64,000 nucleotides of DNA from Tenebrio molitor (lineage: Eukaryota; Arthropoda; Insecta; Coleoptera; Tenebrionidae): the NCBI RefSeq assembly GCF_963966145.1, contig NC_091051.1, positions 3,162,001-3,226,000 of the forward strand, read 5' to 3'. The position numbers were made by a program, and so were the translations under genes. Below are positions 33,773-45,141 of the stretch, one piece after another (position 1 is the first letter of the stretch; each line of letters begins with the position of its first letter). The notes under the pieces were generated by a model, which saw nothing but the letters and a program-made list of their open reading frames with translations, searched no databases and was not told the origin of the DNA.

Positions 33773-34583
33773 TGCATTTTAGTTAGAAATTAAAAATGGC
33801 ATAAATGAAATTTTGATTGTGAGAATAGAATTAGTCGAAGTGGGTTAAGACGTTTCTATTTCTGATTCTCATTTTTCTCTTTTTTTTTAATTGAATTTTG
33901 TTTGTTTAAACAATTGATTTGTCCAGTTAATCTTAAATTTATTTTAGAAATAATTTTCTTGTGAGAAAGATGAGGAGAAAATAAAGAAGAAAGACACAAT
34001 TGCTCGCTTAGATGACTTTTTCTTCGTGTTAGTTTAGTCTTTGTTGTTGTGGTGTTTGTTCAGCAAAGCACGCCGGCCGTAAAAATCGTCGTTCGTGTTC
34101 GTCCTCATGTACAACAGACAACCGCACAAAGGACAAGACGTAACCCTTCGCGCCGTCCATCCTCCTCTGCGGCGTCCCCCGTGCGAAGAGTGGCCCTTTA
34201 TGTTGGGGCGATTCAGCGAAGAATTTGAATAAGAATGCGGGTTGTAAGAAACGGCGCGAGGAAAACACGCAGCAGAAGGAATGTAAATAGTCGACATTCC
34301 GAGTGGTAATTCTGAATAGCTCCGTTGATGAAGCGTCCAGTGCTTGGCCCTCATTCAGGCAAGTATTCCGAGTGAATTTCGTACATTGTCTTAAGACATT
34401 TCGAAGTGTTGGGAGGCGTGTACGCCCGTCCAGACGTTTAGTGAGTGCGGTCCTCTTCAAATGCTTCTAGTATTTGGTTGGAGGATACGTCAGAAGGACA
34501 ACTAACTTGGAGAAACTCAGTCGCCGGCGGGTTTCTCTCTCTTCTAACTTTGCCCGCCTAAACACACTTACTGTTCGCAGCAG
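33773..34583. other. Non-coding GC-richer block
   Basis: Unique, GC-richer sequence from about 34.04 to 34.58 kb with overlapping - strand frames (up to 143 codons) lacking any domain. No repeats. It lies immediately downstream of the small membrane-type frame at 34584-34823. Confidence 0.35.
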
Positions 34584-34823
34584 TCACACTAAGCGCTCTC
34601 CATGAATTAGTTTTGGACCTGGAAGTTTGTTTTGTATATAGTTTCGTTTGCACAGCTTCTGCACCAATATTTTCCCGGCGCTAATTATTTTAATTCGCGC
34701 GTGCACCGGGTCCGACTTCGCACGGGACTTACGCCAGATTAGACAAATTAATGCACCGGCGAGGAGGATCCCCACAGAAATTACGAACACCTTAGTATCC
34801 CCAAAAATCAGAAGAGTGACCAT
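34584..34823 (-). CDS. Possible small single-pass membrane protein, 79 aa (tentative)
   Basis: I do not recognise this frame. From an ATG at 34823 in a fair context (G at -3 and +4) it reads MVTLLIFGDTKVFV, then a hydrophobic run ISVGILLAGALICLIW (about residues 15-30). A basic stop-transfer stretch RKSRAK follows, then a basic tail with KLPGPK near residue 66. That order (N-terminal anchor, W, basic cluster, proline-containing linker) resembles the start of membrane-anchored enzymes, but the frame stops at 34586-34584 and no family can be named. It could be a real micro-protein, an exon of an unseen gene, or chance in a GC-richer block. No promoter or poly(A) evidence was found. Confidence 0.2.
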   Translation of the reverse strand: MVTLLIFGDTKVFVISVGILLAGALICLIWRKSRAKSDPVHARIKIISAGKILVQKLCKRNYIQNKLPGPKLIHGERLV

Positions 34824-35105
34824 TTCACGTCTCTTGAACCGCCAAAACCTCAAAAAACAGACCGAACACCAAACACCTCCACCTCTAGCGAAAATGTTAA
34901 CCAAATCTCTTAGGAAGTGTCAAACTTCAAACATTATTTCCATTTTTAGTCACGTAATAACCCCTTTCTATGTTGGTGCAATAATTTACAAAGAAAAAAT
35001 CATCTCCAAATGAAATTGAAATAATTATTTATTTCTAACGCTATTTATAAAATTGTAAAAAAAGTAGGAATATATTTTTAACGTTTAGAAAATAAAAAAA
35101 ATATA

Positions 35106-35537
35106 CAGGGTGTCTCAAAAGTACCGCCTTTCCTTGAAGGTGCGTCATCTAGAAGTGTTCTGGAGTACTGAAAAATAGTTTAAAAAATTCCATATCAACT
35201 TCTACTCCTCTCTTGAAATGCAACAACGCATGTTTAGACGCAAATGGGTAAAATTTTGAACATTTATTTTAATAAAATAATTTTTGTTGAAGTGTTTGAT
35301 TGTTGTGTTACTTCTCAAGCTCATCAAAATGGTTGCCTCGGTGTTCAATAATACAATGCTATTACGTGTTTCTAAGTAGAGGTAATTCTGAGGTTACATT
35401 GTTGCTTTTTTTATATTTTAAAATTGCGTATGTTTTCTAAATGAAAGAACAGAATTTTTTAAAAATATTTTTCCAGCACTCTACCACATCCCTAAATGAC
35501 GTACCTTCAAGGAAAGGCGATACTTTTGGGACACCTG
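35106..35537 (+). mobile_element. Tc1/mariner-like remnant, copy 2
   Basis: This is the inverted second copy of the 2081-2542 element. The left end is CAGGGTGTCTCAAAAGTACC, the right end TACTTTTGGGACACCTG (two bases lost), with TA flanks. The transposase tail survives on the + strand around 35229-35275 (CLDANG..NFEHLF), but a stop codon now interrupts it between G and N. The interior lacks the DDE core. Confidence 0.83.
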
Positions 35538-35539
35538 TA

Positions 35540-36240
35540 TAAAAATTGTAACGAGCGTTCAAATAATTTGTTGTGGTCAAGCAGGTCTTTCCTTATTAAA
35601 CGCACGTCCTCTTTTTACTTAGTGTGCTTTGACATTTTCTTCGGACTCGTCGAATCCCTGTGAAGGATCTGACAATTTATTTTTATCTTTGACCATACAT
35701 TTTTTTGAACGCTCTTTATCCACATAAATACATAAATACAAATAAAATTGTTTTGGCAGAACGATTTTTAAAATTCAGGTCAAATTTTCACCTCAATAAT
35801 TAAGATAAACAGGCAGGGTGGATCTGAGAAAAAAAACCAGAGAACATCTTTCTAAAAATGGTATTTTTTTAAATAAAATTGAGATTTTTGATAAAATAAT
35901 AAAGAAACTCTCCAGTACAACTGATTCTTATTTAGCCACCGGCTGAATTTTATATCTACATACTTCAGATTTTATAATCATTGTCCTGAAATGTTAATTA
36001 ACTAACTAAATGATACAAATACAAGGATATTTCATTCTGTACTGAGATCAACTAAATTTAAAATGTACCTATTGTTAATTTTTTTTATCAAGTTATTTGG
36101 TACGATACAGAATCGCCTTGTCGAAATAAAAATGCATCTAGTGTTTTTCATTACGATTTTAGCTGCTTCAAGTCGAAACAGGTTTTTTTTGCTTTCGTTT
36201 TGTAAAAACTGTTAAGAAAACACTTTTCTTTTCACATTTT
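35540..36240. other. AT-rich intergenic stretch
   Basis: No gene or paired repeat that I can support. The sequence is AT-rich and low in complexity between the mariner-like remnant and a GC-rich region that starts near 36.25 kb. Confidence 0.35.
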
Positions 36241-39200
36241 GCGCTAAGTTTTTCACCGACTCGCTGTACAGTGTGGCACAGAACTAATGTCGATTGGGAG
36301 GGCGCGTTGCTCGGCGTCACTCGCTTTGTTCGGATTGTTCGACTGGTGTCGAGTTTATTGGGGGCGAGTTTTCGCTCAGTTTACGAAAATATTCCGACGG
36401 TGTTTCCGCGTCGGAAGGGTTGAAAAATCGGGTCGGTCCTTGTCAATGGGATGATAATTGTCGGAATACGGTTTCTGGTCTGGAACGAACGAAACGGAGC
36501 AGCGAAAGGAAGAGAGTTTGAATCGAGTTAGGCGGCTTTGAACGCCTGCGGTAGCAGATGCAAGACGTTCCACATCTTCCAATTGCCAATATGCATGCAT
36601 TATTGCAATTTGTACAATAATTTCCAAAGGCAATCTAACACGACAAATGAGGCCGACTTCTAAAATCTAGTTTCAGTTTGACTCTATTAGCGCCAGGATT
36701 ATTGCGACGAAGTCCTAAGCGGCAGCAGGATTCGTGCGATCCTGCGAACATTCCGCAACCCCTCGACCATTTTTATTTCGAAAAAGCTGTGGACTTTTTT
36801 CGGTTTCAATTTGTCGAGATCGGATTTCGTCCCCGGCCCCCGGGGACGGACAAAAGAGCGTCGGTGGCCATTTTTCCAGCGCCATAACGACACTCACATA
36901 ACATTAACTATTTAATTACGAAGCGTTTTCATTCATAATCACGTCGTTAACAATTCCTATCGGCCGTATCTGAAGGGTTATATCGGTACATGTCGCCCCT
37001 CTTGCCCAATCGGCGATCTTACGCCCTCACACCACGTTATCTCGCACTCTAACCCCATCATCCCCGTGCCTCAGGGACGTTCTCCATCATGGATTAACCC
37101 TTTCCGAATATATCTGAATATTCGCATAGTCATTATTATGGATAATTGATACCCGGGAGGACAAGGCCAAAAAGTTAACCTGCACCCATAAGGACTACGC
37201 CGCACCACTGCCGCCACCCTCATTTCCGAAAATTCGACTAAATTTAATTTCAACCGAAAGACCACACCCAGGAAATGTTTATTCACGCGGTTCCATTTCC
37301 GCGGCGATGGGACCTAAATGGAGAGGCGAAATTGGGGTGGGACGGGGGCGGGGGGCTCCCCCAGGATCACCGAATCCAACGGAAGGAGATTTTTTCATTC
37401 AAAAAAACACAAGCAACAAGATACGGTGTTCAGAGTACTTCGTTATTTTCATTTTTGAAAGAAATCTAAAATTCATATACAGAGTGAAAATGCAAAACTT
37501 ACATCTTTTCAAAAAGCGAAAGCGACTTGGTAAATCTTTATTTTTTTATAATTTGTAAATTGAAATCCATTTTGTACTAAAAATGAAATAATCAATTTTT
37601 ATTTTGATTTTTGAAAAAAAAGTTGATATACAGGGTGGAACTACAAAATCAAAAATTTTTCAAAAAGGTAAAGGTAAGCTCTTAACTAGGTATTATTTTT
37701 CTTAATCATGATCATCTAATCGATTTTGATATAAAAATAAAATAAGTTGATTGTGATATCAAAATTTTAAAATTTTCTTTTTTGTTTTAGTGATTTAATG
37801 GCCACATGTATCACGTTTGTGTTCTGAATACGTCACTTTTTGTGTTGGCTGATCTTGCGTTGTGTGAAATCCTATCAATTATCCTGGAAGAGATGAAAAG
37901 TTTGGTTTACAAAGAGGTGACAAAAGAAGTTAACCTAAAAACCAGAAAACTAGATAATTGAGTTCTTTCAATAAAGAGAGACAATTACGGAATTATGAAA
38001 CTAGCATTTCTTAATTGGAAAAAGAGAAGATTTTTTTTTGTTTGGGGTTTCCCTTGGAAAGTGGGTCTTCCTCGCCCCGTCCCCATGTTTGATTAGCCGA
38101 AGTCGTCCATTTGTTTCGGTTTCTGTCCTGTTTTGTGTTCGACTGTCGACCGACATCCATGTAATTCTCGGCAGACAAAGATGGTGTAACGAAGCTGAAC
38201 AAAGCACGGCATAATCTTGGATCTGAATCGTTAATCAAAACCCGGACTTTAGCCGGAGGCGAAGCTCGAGGATGGTGTCCGCGCCACCGGACCAGCATGG
38301 CCGCCCACCCTCCCGGACCCGTAATTTATTATTCACAACTTCCGGACCAGGATTCTATTATAAATGGCTAATAATCGCGTAGCGCTAGGTTCGTGCCGAG
38401 AGTTCCGACCCCTCCCCGTCCCCCCAAACGAACTCCCGGAGTTGCCCCCCCATCAATCGTCGGATGAATTTTTCGGGACCAATTATACGTGTATTTCGGG
38501 AGGTAGGTACGCAACCCTTTACGCCCTCAACCTTGTAATTTCGGAGAGCAGACCCCTCCCTCGGCCGCTGCGGACGGACCCTCTCTGAATAATTACCAAG
38601 CAGCGTGACCTCCAGAGACCAGTAAGGGATGATGCGCTGCTCGACTATTCGGTTACGTTTACACACGACGAGAATCTCCTTCTTAATTTAATTAACATTT
38701 TATGAAATATCTCGGCAGTTAGCGCGCGGAATTAAAGTATTGTCTCGGCGGCGGGGCTTGTTACCGCCGCCCCCAAAAATGAAACTAACCCGGCGAGGTT
38801 TTCGCTTTTTCTAAATCAATCCGCGCGGCTGAGTTTGCGGAGATGCAACCGTTGCGTGCACGCCAGCGGGACGATTTTGCTTTACGACGACGACCACGAT
38901 TTTTTGTCGACTTATCCTTTTGCATATTTCCACTTATCGATCTCGCTTTTGTGAAATTTTAAGAAGCGAAGGAGCTTCGGGTGATTGTCGTTAATGGGGA
39001 GTATGTCTGGAAGTTCTCGTCAAAGAATCTATTTGCAGAGTGCCCGTCTTAAATTATCTCGTATTTTCAGGTCGTTAGAGATGGTGGCCGGGACTAGAGG
39101 CGAGGCTTTAGTATCCATTTTAGCGAAGGACCTGAGGCACCGCTGGAAAGCAGCCGACCCTCGCTTGATGCCCAAAGAGTCATTAGCAGAGCGCCCCTGA

Positions 39201-39780
39201 TTGCGCTGACCACATTTAAGTAACACCAGCGAGGAAATTTCGCAGTTTACTAGCTACAACTATAATAAATTTCGCCGAGTTTACTCAAAGCGCTAATTAA
39301 ATTGATTCCGCTGCAGGGGCGCCCACCACCGCCAAAAATAAAACCCCCAAGGGTTTTTTCGTTTTGGGTCTGGAGCGCGTTTGAAAAACTCAAAAAACTC
39401 CACATTTTGGAATTTTCCAAAAAACGGCATCGATCTTGCGTCGAGGTCTGCACAAATGGCACTCGCTAAATCCATCATATTTATGATGGAGAGTGTTTTG
39501 GTTCGAGGGGTTGTGGCAGGAAGGGAGAGCGACGGGGGCGGAGGTGCTACTGTCAACCCACGGCTAGCTTGATCTCCGATTGCAATTAATTCGGCCGGCT
39601 TGAGCACTAATTTACATCTGCGGACAGCGTTAGGAAATCTTATCATGGCACGAATGGAGCGGCAAAATGTCATTATCGAGTACGAACGATCCTGAAACTA
39701 GATCGGGTTTCTAATTTGAGCTGGGCTAATGGATTTGTTGGGGATTTTTTTTTTTGGGAAGAAGTTGGTGTCACGACCTG
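36241..39780. other. Long GC-rich non-coding region
   Basis: GC-rich unique blocks lie at about 36.25-36.56, 36.69-37.40, 38.05-38.60, 38.72-39.23 and 39.30-39.60 kb. Between 37.46 and 37.70 kb two TATACAG[AG]GTG-type sequences, 159 bp apart in direct orientation (37477 and 37628), look like transposon-terminus fragments without an inverted partner. Frames up to 126 codons on both strands show no domain. Candidate regulatory sequence. Confidence 0.4.
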
Positions 39781-40058
39781 CAACTGATCAAGAAACGTCG
39801 TGCGGATGTGGAGGCGAGCTCATACGTTTGAACAAATGATAATAAAATGTTTTATCGACAAACAGGAATACAGTTTTATGAGTTTTGATGGAAACTATTT
39901 GGAGAGGCTACGGTTGGAGGCGGTCGATCGGAGGTGGAATGACCGAAAAATAACATCGGTTTATAACGTGTGGTATAAAGTAATTAGAGGGGAGGCAGTG
40001 CCATGGAATGAGGAAAAATGAGGTTATGGTGGACATAAATATGAAAATAAAGAAGTGA

Positions 40059-40091
40059 CAAATAAATAAATAAATAAATAAATAAATAAAT
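40059..40091 (+). repeat. (AAAT)n microsatellite
   Basis: About eight perfect AAAT/AATA tetranucleotide units in a row. They sit in AT-rich sequence about 570 bp before the hAT element. Confidence 0.9.
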
Positions 40092-40877
40092 GCAAACGAT
40101 GTCCCCTCGCGTTGGCCTCATAATTAAATAAATTATGATAGATTAATACTAAAATACTTCCAGTTTCGTTTGTTAATCATTATGAAAAGCTTACTTGTTA
40201 CTAATTCAAAAATTAGCATTCCCAATTATGCTTCACCCAATTAATTTAATTAGTTCATTTAAAATATCATTTGAAGAATATTTAGATTAATTAATTAAAT
40301 TTGATTTGTATTTTGTATTTGAAATAGTTTTCAACAAATACAAATGAAATTAAATTAATTAACCTAAATTTTCTTGAAGAGTTTGTCAGATAATAATGTT
40401 ACCTAAAGTAAGTATGTAATTGTAAAATTACAACAAACTTATGCCATTTATTGGCACGTACTAAATTCTATAATTAAAATCGCAATACATAGAACAAATA
40501 CTGCAAATCTCATTTGATGAAATTAATTACAATTAAATCAGAATTTTGATTAATAATTATTAATTTTAGATTTGATGTCAATTGAAACTTTCTTTTAAAG
40601 TAAAAATAAAAAGTAAAAACTAAAAGTAAAAATAGCTATTTATGTAACATGTGTATAAAGTAGTGATGAAACGATTACCAATTGACGATTACGATTACGA
40701 TTACGAATATTGAAGTTATAATCGTACGGTTACGATTACGATTACGATTATATTTGTGGAAATAAAACACCAATTTGAAAAACCATTATAATAATACGAA
40801 ATAATAATAAATAAATAATATTAATGATTTGAATTAAAATAAAGTCTAAACCTAAGTAGTATAAACAGTAATACGGT

Positions 40878-40972
40878 GCGATCAATTAAAAAATAAATCG
40901 AGTCGGCGTGTTACCTATGGCAACCCATGCTATAGCTTCAAAGCAAACTCGATTTATTTTTTAAATGATCGC
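40878..40972. repeat. Inverted repeat inside the hAT element
   Basis: GCGATCAATTAAAAAATAAA and its inverted partner TTTATTTTTTAAATGATCGC form ~26-bp arms (through CTCGAGT-like bases) around a ~43-bp GC-richer loop. It lies between the transposase stop and the left TIR. It could be a nested MITE or part of the element's own 3' region. Confidence 0.6.
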
Positions 40973-40994
40973 TTGGTATATATGTACTTTGTGT

Positions 40995-42910
40995 TTAATA
41001 TTCAAAATTAACAATGGGCAAATTTTTATTTAAAAAACACAGCGTTTGGAGGTTGTTAGGACTTAGGCGATTTCTTTTCGGAGTCTGAATAAGTCCTGCT
41101 GTGGAGAAAAACCTTTCTGACTGAACTGAAGCGGGTTTGTAAGATAGATATTTTAGAGCTAAGTTTTTTAAGCGCGGAAAGTTAACATTTTCTCTCCAAT
41201 ATTCAAGGGAGTCTGACGAATGTGATATATTGGCTGATTTCAGGTACGCATCAACCTCATCTTTGGCAGTATTGACTAAGAAAAAAAGTTGTTAAGTGTC
41301 TGAAAATTCTGAAAATTTAAGTAATCTTACTCGCAAAATTTGACAATGGTTCACTGATTTCACTGTCGTCGATTATTTCTCGACAAATGCTCCAAATTCC
41401 AGTACTTGTAGAAGGTCTATTTGGGGAAGAAACAGATGGTGAAATTTCTGTTTTTTCTTCTGTTATAGCAGAATAAAGAAGTTCTGTAACTTTTTTAGAA
41501 GCGTTGATATTTCGAAATATACGGGTTTTGTATCTTGGGTCCAGCGCGGTGGCCAATATGTAGGTTTCATTTTCTTCAATATTACCATATCGATAAATCA
41601 TCTGTGTCTGCAGAGTCTCTACCATATTTCTCACCGTTTGGTGTTTTGTATCGTCTGAAGAAATTTTTTGTATGATTCTGAATAGACTATTGATAAGAGG
41701 AATAGCATCAGATAATGTAATTGCATCTTTACTTAATGCTTTGGTCACATCTTCAAAATATACCAGAATTTGGACCACTTGTTCAACAAGAATCCATTGC
41801 TGTGTATTTAGATCGAATTGGCAATTTAATTTTGGAAGAACAGCTTGGATAGCAATGCGCTGTTCGTATAATCTATTTAACATCAGATACGTAGAATTCC
41901 AACGAGTCGGAACGTTCTGTATCAAAACATGTTGCGGAATATTATGTTTCTTGAGCTTCTTGAAGCAATTTCATGGCTGTTGTTGAATGACTAAAATGGC
42001 CTACTATTTTCTTAGCAGTATTCACCACATCTTTTATGTTAGTTTGTTCCAAAAGACCATCTTGTAACACAAGTTGCAACGTATGAGCCATGCAAGGCAC
42101 ATGCTTCACCTCGTGGATATCTTTGACGGCATTTACGATATTTCGAGCATTGTCTGTAACAATTACTTTCACTCTGTCAGTAATTTCCCACTCTAACATT
42201 GCCAGTTGTAAATTGTCACTTATGTTTTCGGCAGAATGTTTTTCACCTTCAAAAGGCATCACTTCAAGGCAAAAATTCTTCAATTCAAAATTTTTGTTTA
42301 GTCCATGTGCAGTTATACTAATAAAATCATTAACGTGTGAAGATGAATCGCTAGTCCAGAGATCTGTTGTCACAGAAATGTATGGAAGATTTTTCAATTC
42401 ACATTGGATTTTCGTTTTTACACGGTTGTACATATCCGGCAATATTGTTTGTGTTATATGTGTTCTTGATACCATTTCATATTTGGGACAAATGTTTTTC
42501 ATAAGCCTTTGAAAGCCTTTTTTATTTACATGATCCAAGGGTTCCATGTCAAGGCACATTTCTTCAACAATTAACTTTGTTATCTCTCTTGCTCGAGGAT
42601 GGTCCGAGCTGTATGAAGCAGATCGTGAAAATATTTCTGTAATTGTTGCTTGTTTTTTCGCTGGAGAAGGGCCTTCCATATCTGTCAAACATTCCTCGCC
42701 AAGGGTGACTTTTTCTAGAACTTCCGGGTGGAACCGTTTTACGTGGGCCCACATATTAGTAGTAGTAAAACCTTTTGATGCTGCGTTTTTCCCTCCTCGA
42801 GAAATTACCGCTTTGCAATATCTACAGGCCGCTTTATTAATGTCATCCATTTTTTTAGTAAAATATTTCCAAATTTCACTAGTTTCTGTACGTTTAACTT
42901 TTCCAGACAT
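40995..42910 (-). pseudogene. hAT transposase with BED zinc finger, one frameshift
   Basis: The transposase cuts and pastes the surrounding element by recognising its ends in the nucleus. The likely start is ATG at 42910 (MSGKVKRTE). A BED finger follows, with C29, C32, H56 and H61. The catalytic Asp residues are D183 (in TTDLWTSD) and D253 (in VTDNARNIV), with the CxxH pair C273/H276 (PCMAHTL). The frame ends at 41942 after LLQEAQET. The next segment continues in another frame with PTRWNSTYLML, so there is one frameshift near 41943-41960. A 55-nt intron (GTAAG donor at 41330, AG acceptor at 41277-41276) joins the last exon, which carries the dimerisation domain with the catalytic Glu in SERFFSTAG and stops at 40995. 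Everything else is intact. It could be a real mutation or an assembly indel. Confidence 0.92.
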
Positions 42911-43181
42911 TGTAAATATTTTTTCTTCAATTTTATTGTAAATAAAACCACCAAACTTAACTAAATTCACTGAGAACGCTTCACTGTTCTTAAGACACAC
43001 TGCTACTTGCATTTGCCTGTCGATTGCATTGCGCAATAATTACTAAACTTGTAGGAACTCGTCCTACAATAATCGTATAATAATCGTATGCGTAATCTGC
43101 GATTACGATTAATCGTAAAATTCGCGATAATCGGCGGTTACGATTAATCATAATCGTAATCGTTTCATCACTAGTATAAAG

Positions 43182-45100
43182 TACTTACTTTTTTTCGAAG
43201 TGGGAAGCTTACACTTACGACCACAGCGAGTGCTGTAAATCTGAACGACAGTGTCACATAGAATCTCTGATTTGTATCAAATATTAAAATGACGTTTTCT
43301 TTAACGGCCGTCGTTAAAAGCAACGGCCGCGAAATTGGATTTCGCGGCCTGTTTTAGGTACACGAAGTGCTCGTTTCGCGTAAGGTTGCACAAAAAAGAT
43401 ATGAGAAATAATTTGAATATCTTCTTTGCTTAAGAGAATCGTGTTAATTAAGTAGTTTGCATAAGAAATCTTGAATTCTGTTCAAAAAAAAAAAATGTTA
43501 CTATTACGAGTACATTGTATTTTACGTAAAATATTTCAGCATTTTTCTTTGAAAATTGTGGTAAAACTAATCTCTGCATCATTCGTGGGATGAATGAAAA
43601 TTTGAAATAAAAAAATATCACCGGAATCATTAGTTGTTAATTTGTAAAAATGCCTTGCTCGAGCCCCTGCAACATCCTCGTAAACAAAGAATCTGCCACT
43701 GCAATGCGCGCCTCACATTAGCAGAAACACCCCCGAGCTTAACCCACCCTCTAATTCTCGCACGCCCGGCCGCCCCCTCCTCCGTCCGAATAAAAATTCA
43801 TAAATCGTAATATTTACGTACCCGTCGTGAAAACCGTAAATATTTCATTCGGTTTCTTCTCCCCGGCGGAAAGTAAACAGAGAGAATTTGCGAACATTCC
43901 GAGTACATTAACAATTAACCAAATGAATAAGAGCCGGTATAGAATTGCCCCGAGCCGTATACAGACCGAGGACCGGCACGCCATTGGTCAACAGCCCTAT
44001 GGATTATTCCGTCTTTTGTTTCACCCCTTGAGAGAGCGTGGTGCGAGGGCCGAGGGAGCGAGGGGGGCCAGCTATGGCCGCTGCTTGTAATGACACTTGG
44101 ACGGACCGACTTGCCCCGAGTTTCATGAGCCGCCCCCGTCGCCGCGCCGCCGTCCCCGGCTGACAAACGCAGAACTCCGAGGACATTGTTCAACCCGGTG
44201 CCGCACTCGCCCAAAGAAAAATTCCATTGTACACCGGCGGTGCTTCCGAAGAAGTCGGCCACGTTTTGACGGGGGAGGAGGCGGCCGCCACCCCCGGCTG
44301 CTATGTCGATAATTTAATAAGCAAAAGGAATGCGTGTGATTTCTATATTTTAATATTGTATCTTCCTGGCGGTATTTAAGTGACAGAGGGCCGGCTGCGT
44401 TCTCTCCATAAATGGATTAAAAACTAATTGTGTAATGGGAAAGACTTCGCTGTGCGATTGCTTTGATATGCAGATACACCGAGGATGAGGGATTCGTATC
44501 CCGGCAACACACCCTTTGTGACGTCACCCAGGTAACACTGTACGGCCCGGTAAACCCATACTGTAGTCGTCGCCGTCTCTGTCCTCATCATTCCGCATAT
44601 TTTTATTGAAATATTTCATTTCAGAGAGATTTGCACAATTGACTCGTCGAGCGTCGGCCCCCGACTTCGAATTCGACGTGGTGTAGGTAGTCCAATAAAA
44701 AAAAATGTTTACACTGACGAAGAAAAAACCAACAGTATCACCCGGAGCGAGGAAAACCGACCGACGCACACAACAACGCAGGTGTGGGAAGTAAACCGAA
44801 AGAAAATTCCAAATACTTAATTTCTTTCGTTAATTTACTTTTTAATTATCAAACTGTGGAGACTGTTCCAGAAAAAAAAACAAATTGGGATTACAAGGAT
44901 GCGAAGGACCTGCAGGACCACCGTGGAATTAATTCAAAACACGAAACATATTAATTAATTTTAAAAATTTAAAAGGTGCACGTTGAAAATGGTACATGGT
45001 ACAGTTTTCGAAATCTGAGATTTCTATAAATACTCAGATCTGGAACATTCCGGAAAGATCCGGGACGAACGATCACCTCTTAAGCTAAAGCCGTACTTTT
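43182..45100. other. Intergenic stretch with a GC-rich block and a strong short hairpin
   Basis: At 43325-43349 GGCCGCGAAAT and ATTTCGCGGCC form an 11-bp perfect stem, next to a second CGGCCG pair. The block 43.64-44.32 kb and part of 44.38-44.80 kb are GC-rich and unique. Frames up to 115 codons on both strands overlap and show no domain. No gene is supported. Confidence 0.4.
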
Positions 45101-45141
45101 CATTTTCTTAATATGTCGTCTGGTTTGATTTTGCGAAAGAC

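Larger units (their letters stand above)
40661..43173 (-). mobile_element. hAT-superfamily DNA transposon, nearly complete (2513 bp)
   Basis: The left end TAGTGATGAAACGATTAC is matched exactly (18 bp) by the inverted right end GTAATCGTTTCATCACTA. The element is flanked by a perfect 8-bp duplication, GTATAAAG (40653-40660 and 43174-43181). An 8-bp target duplication plus a BED-finger/hAT transposase identifies the superfamily. Subterminal GATTAC/ATTACG repeats are dense at both ends (40686-40749 and 43084-43162), as expected for transposase-binding sites. The perfect target duplication suggests a fairly recent insertion. Confidence 0.95.

Noticed and set aside
37460..37700. Transposon with TATACAGGGTGGAAC ends
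   Set aside because: The two similar ends are in direct, not inverted, orientation, and no closing inverted terminus was found, so no element is called.
42090..42941. Two + strand frames of 140 and 131 codons
   Set aside because: Antisense shadows of the hAT transposase.
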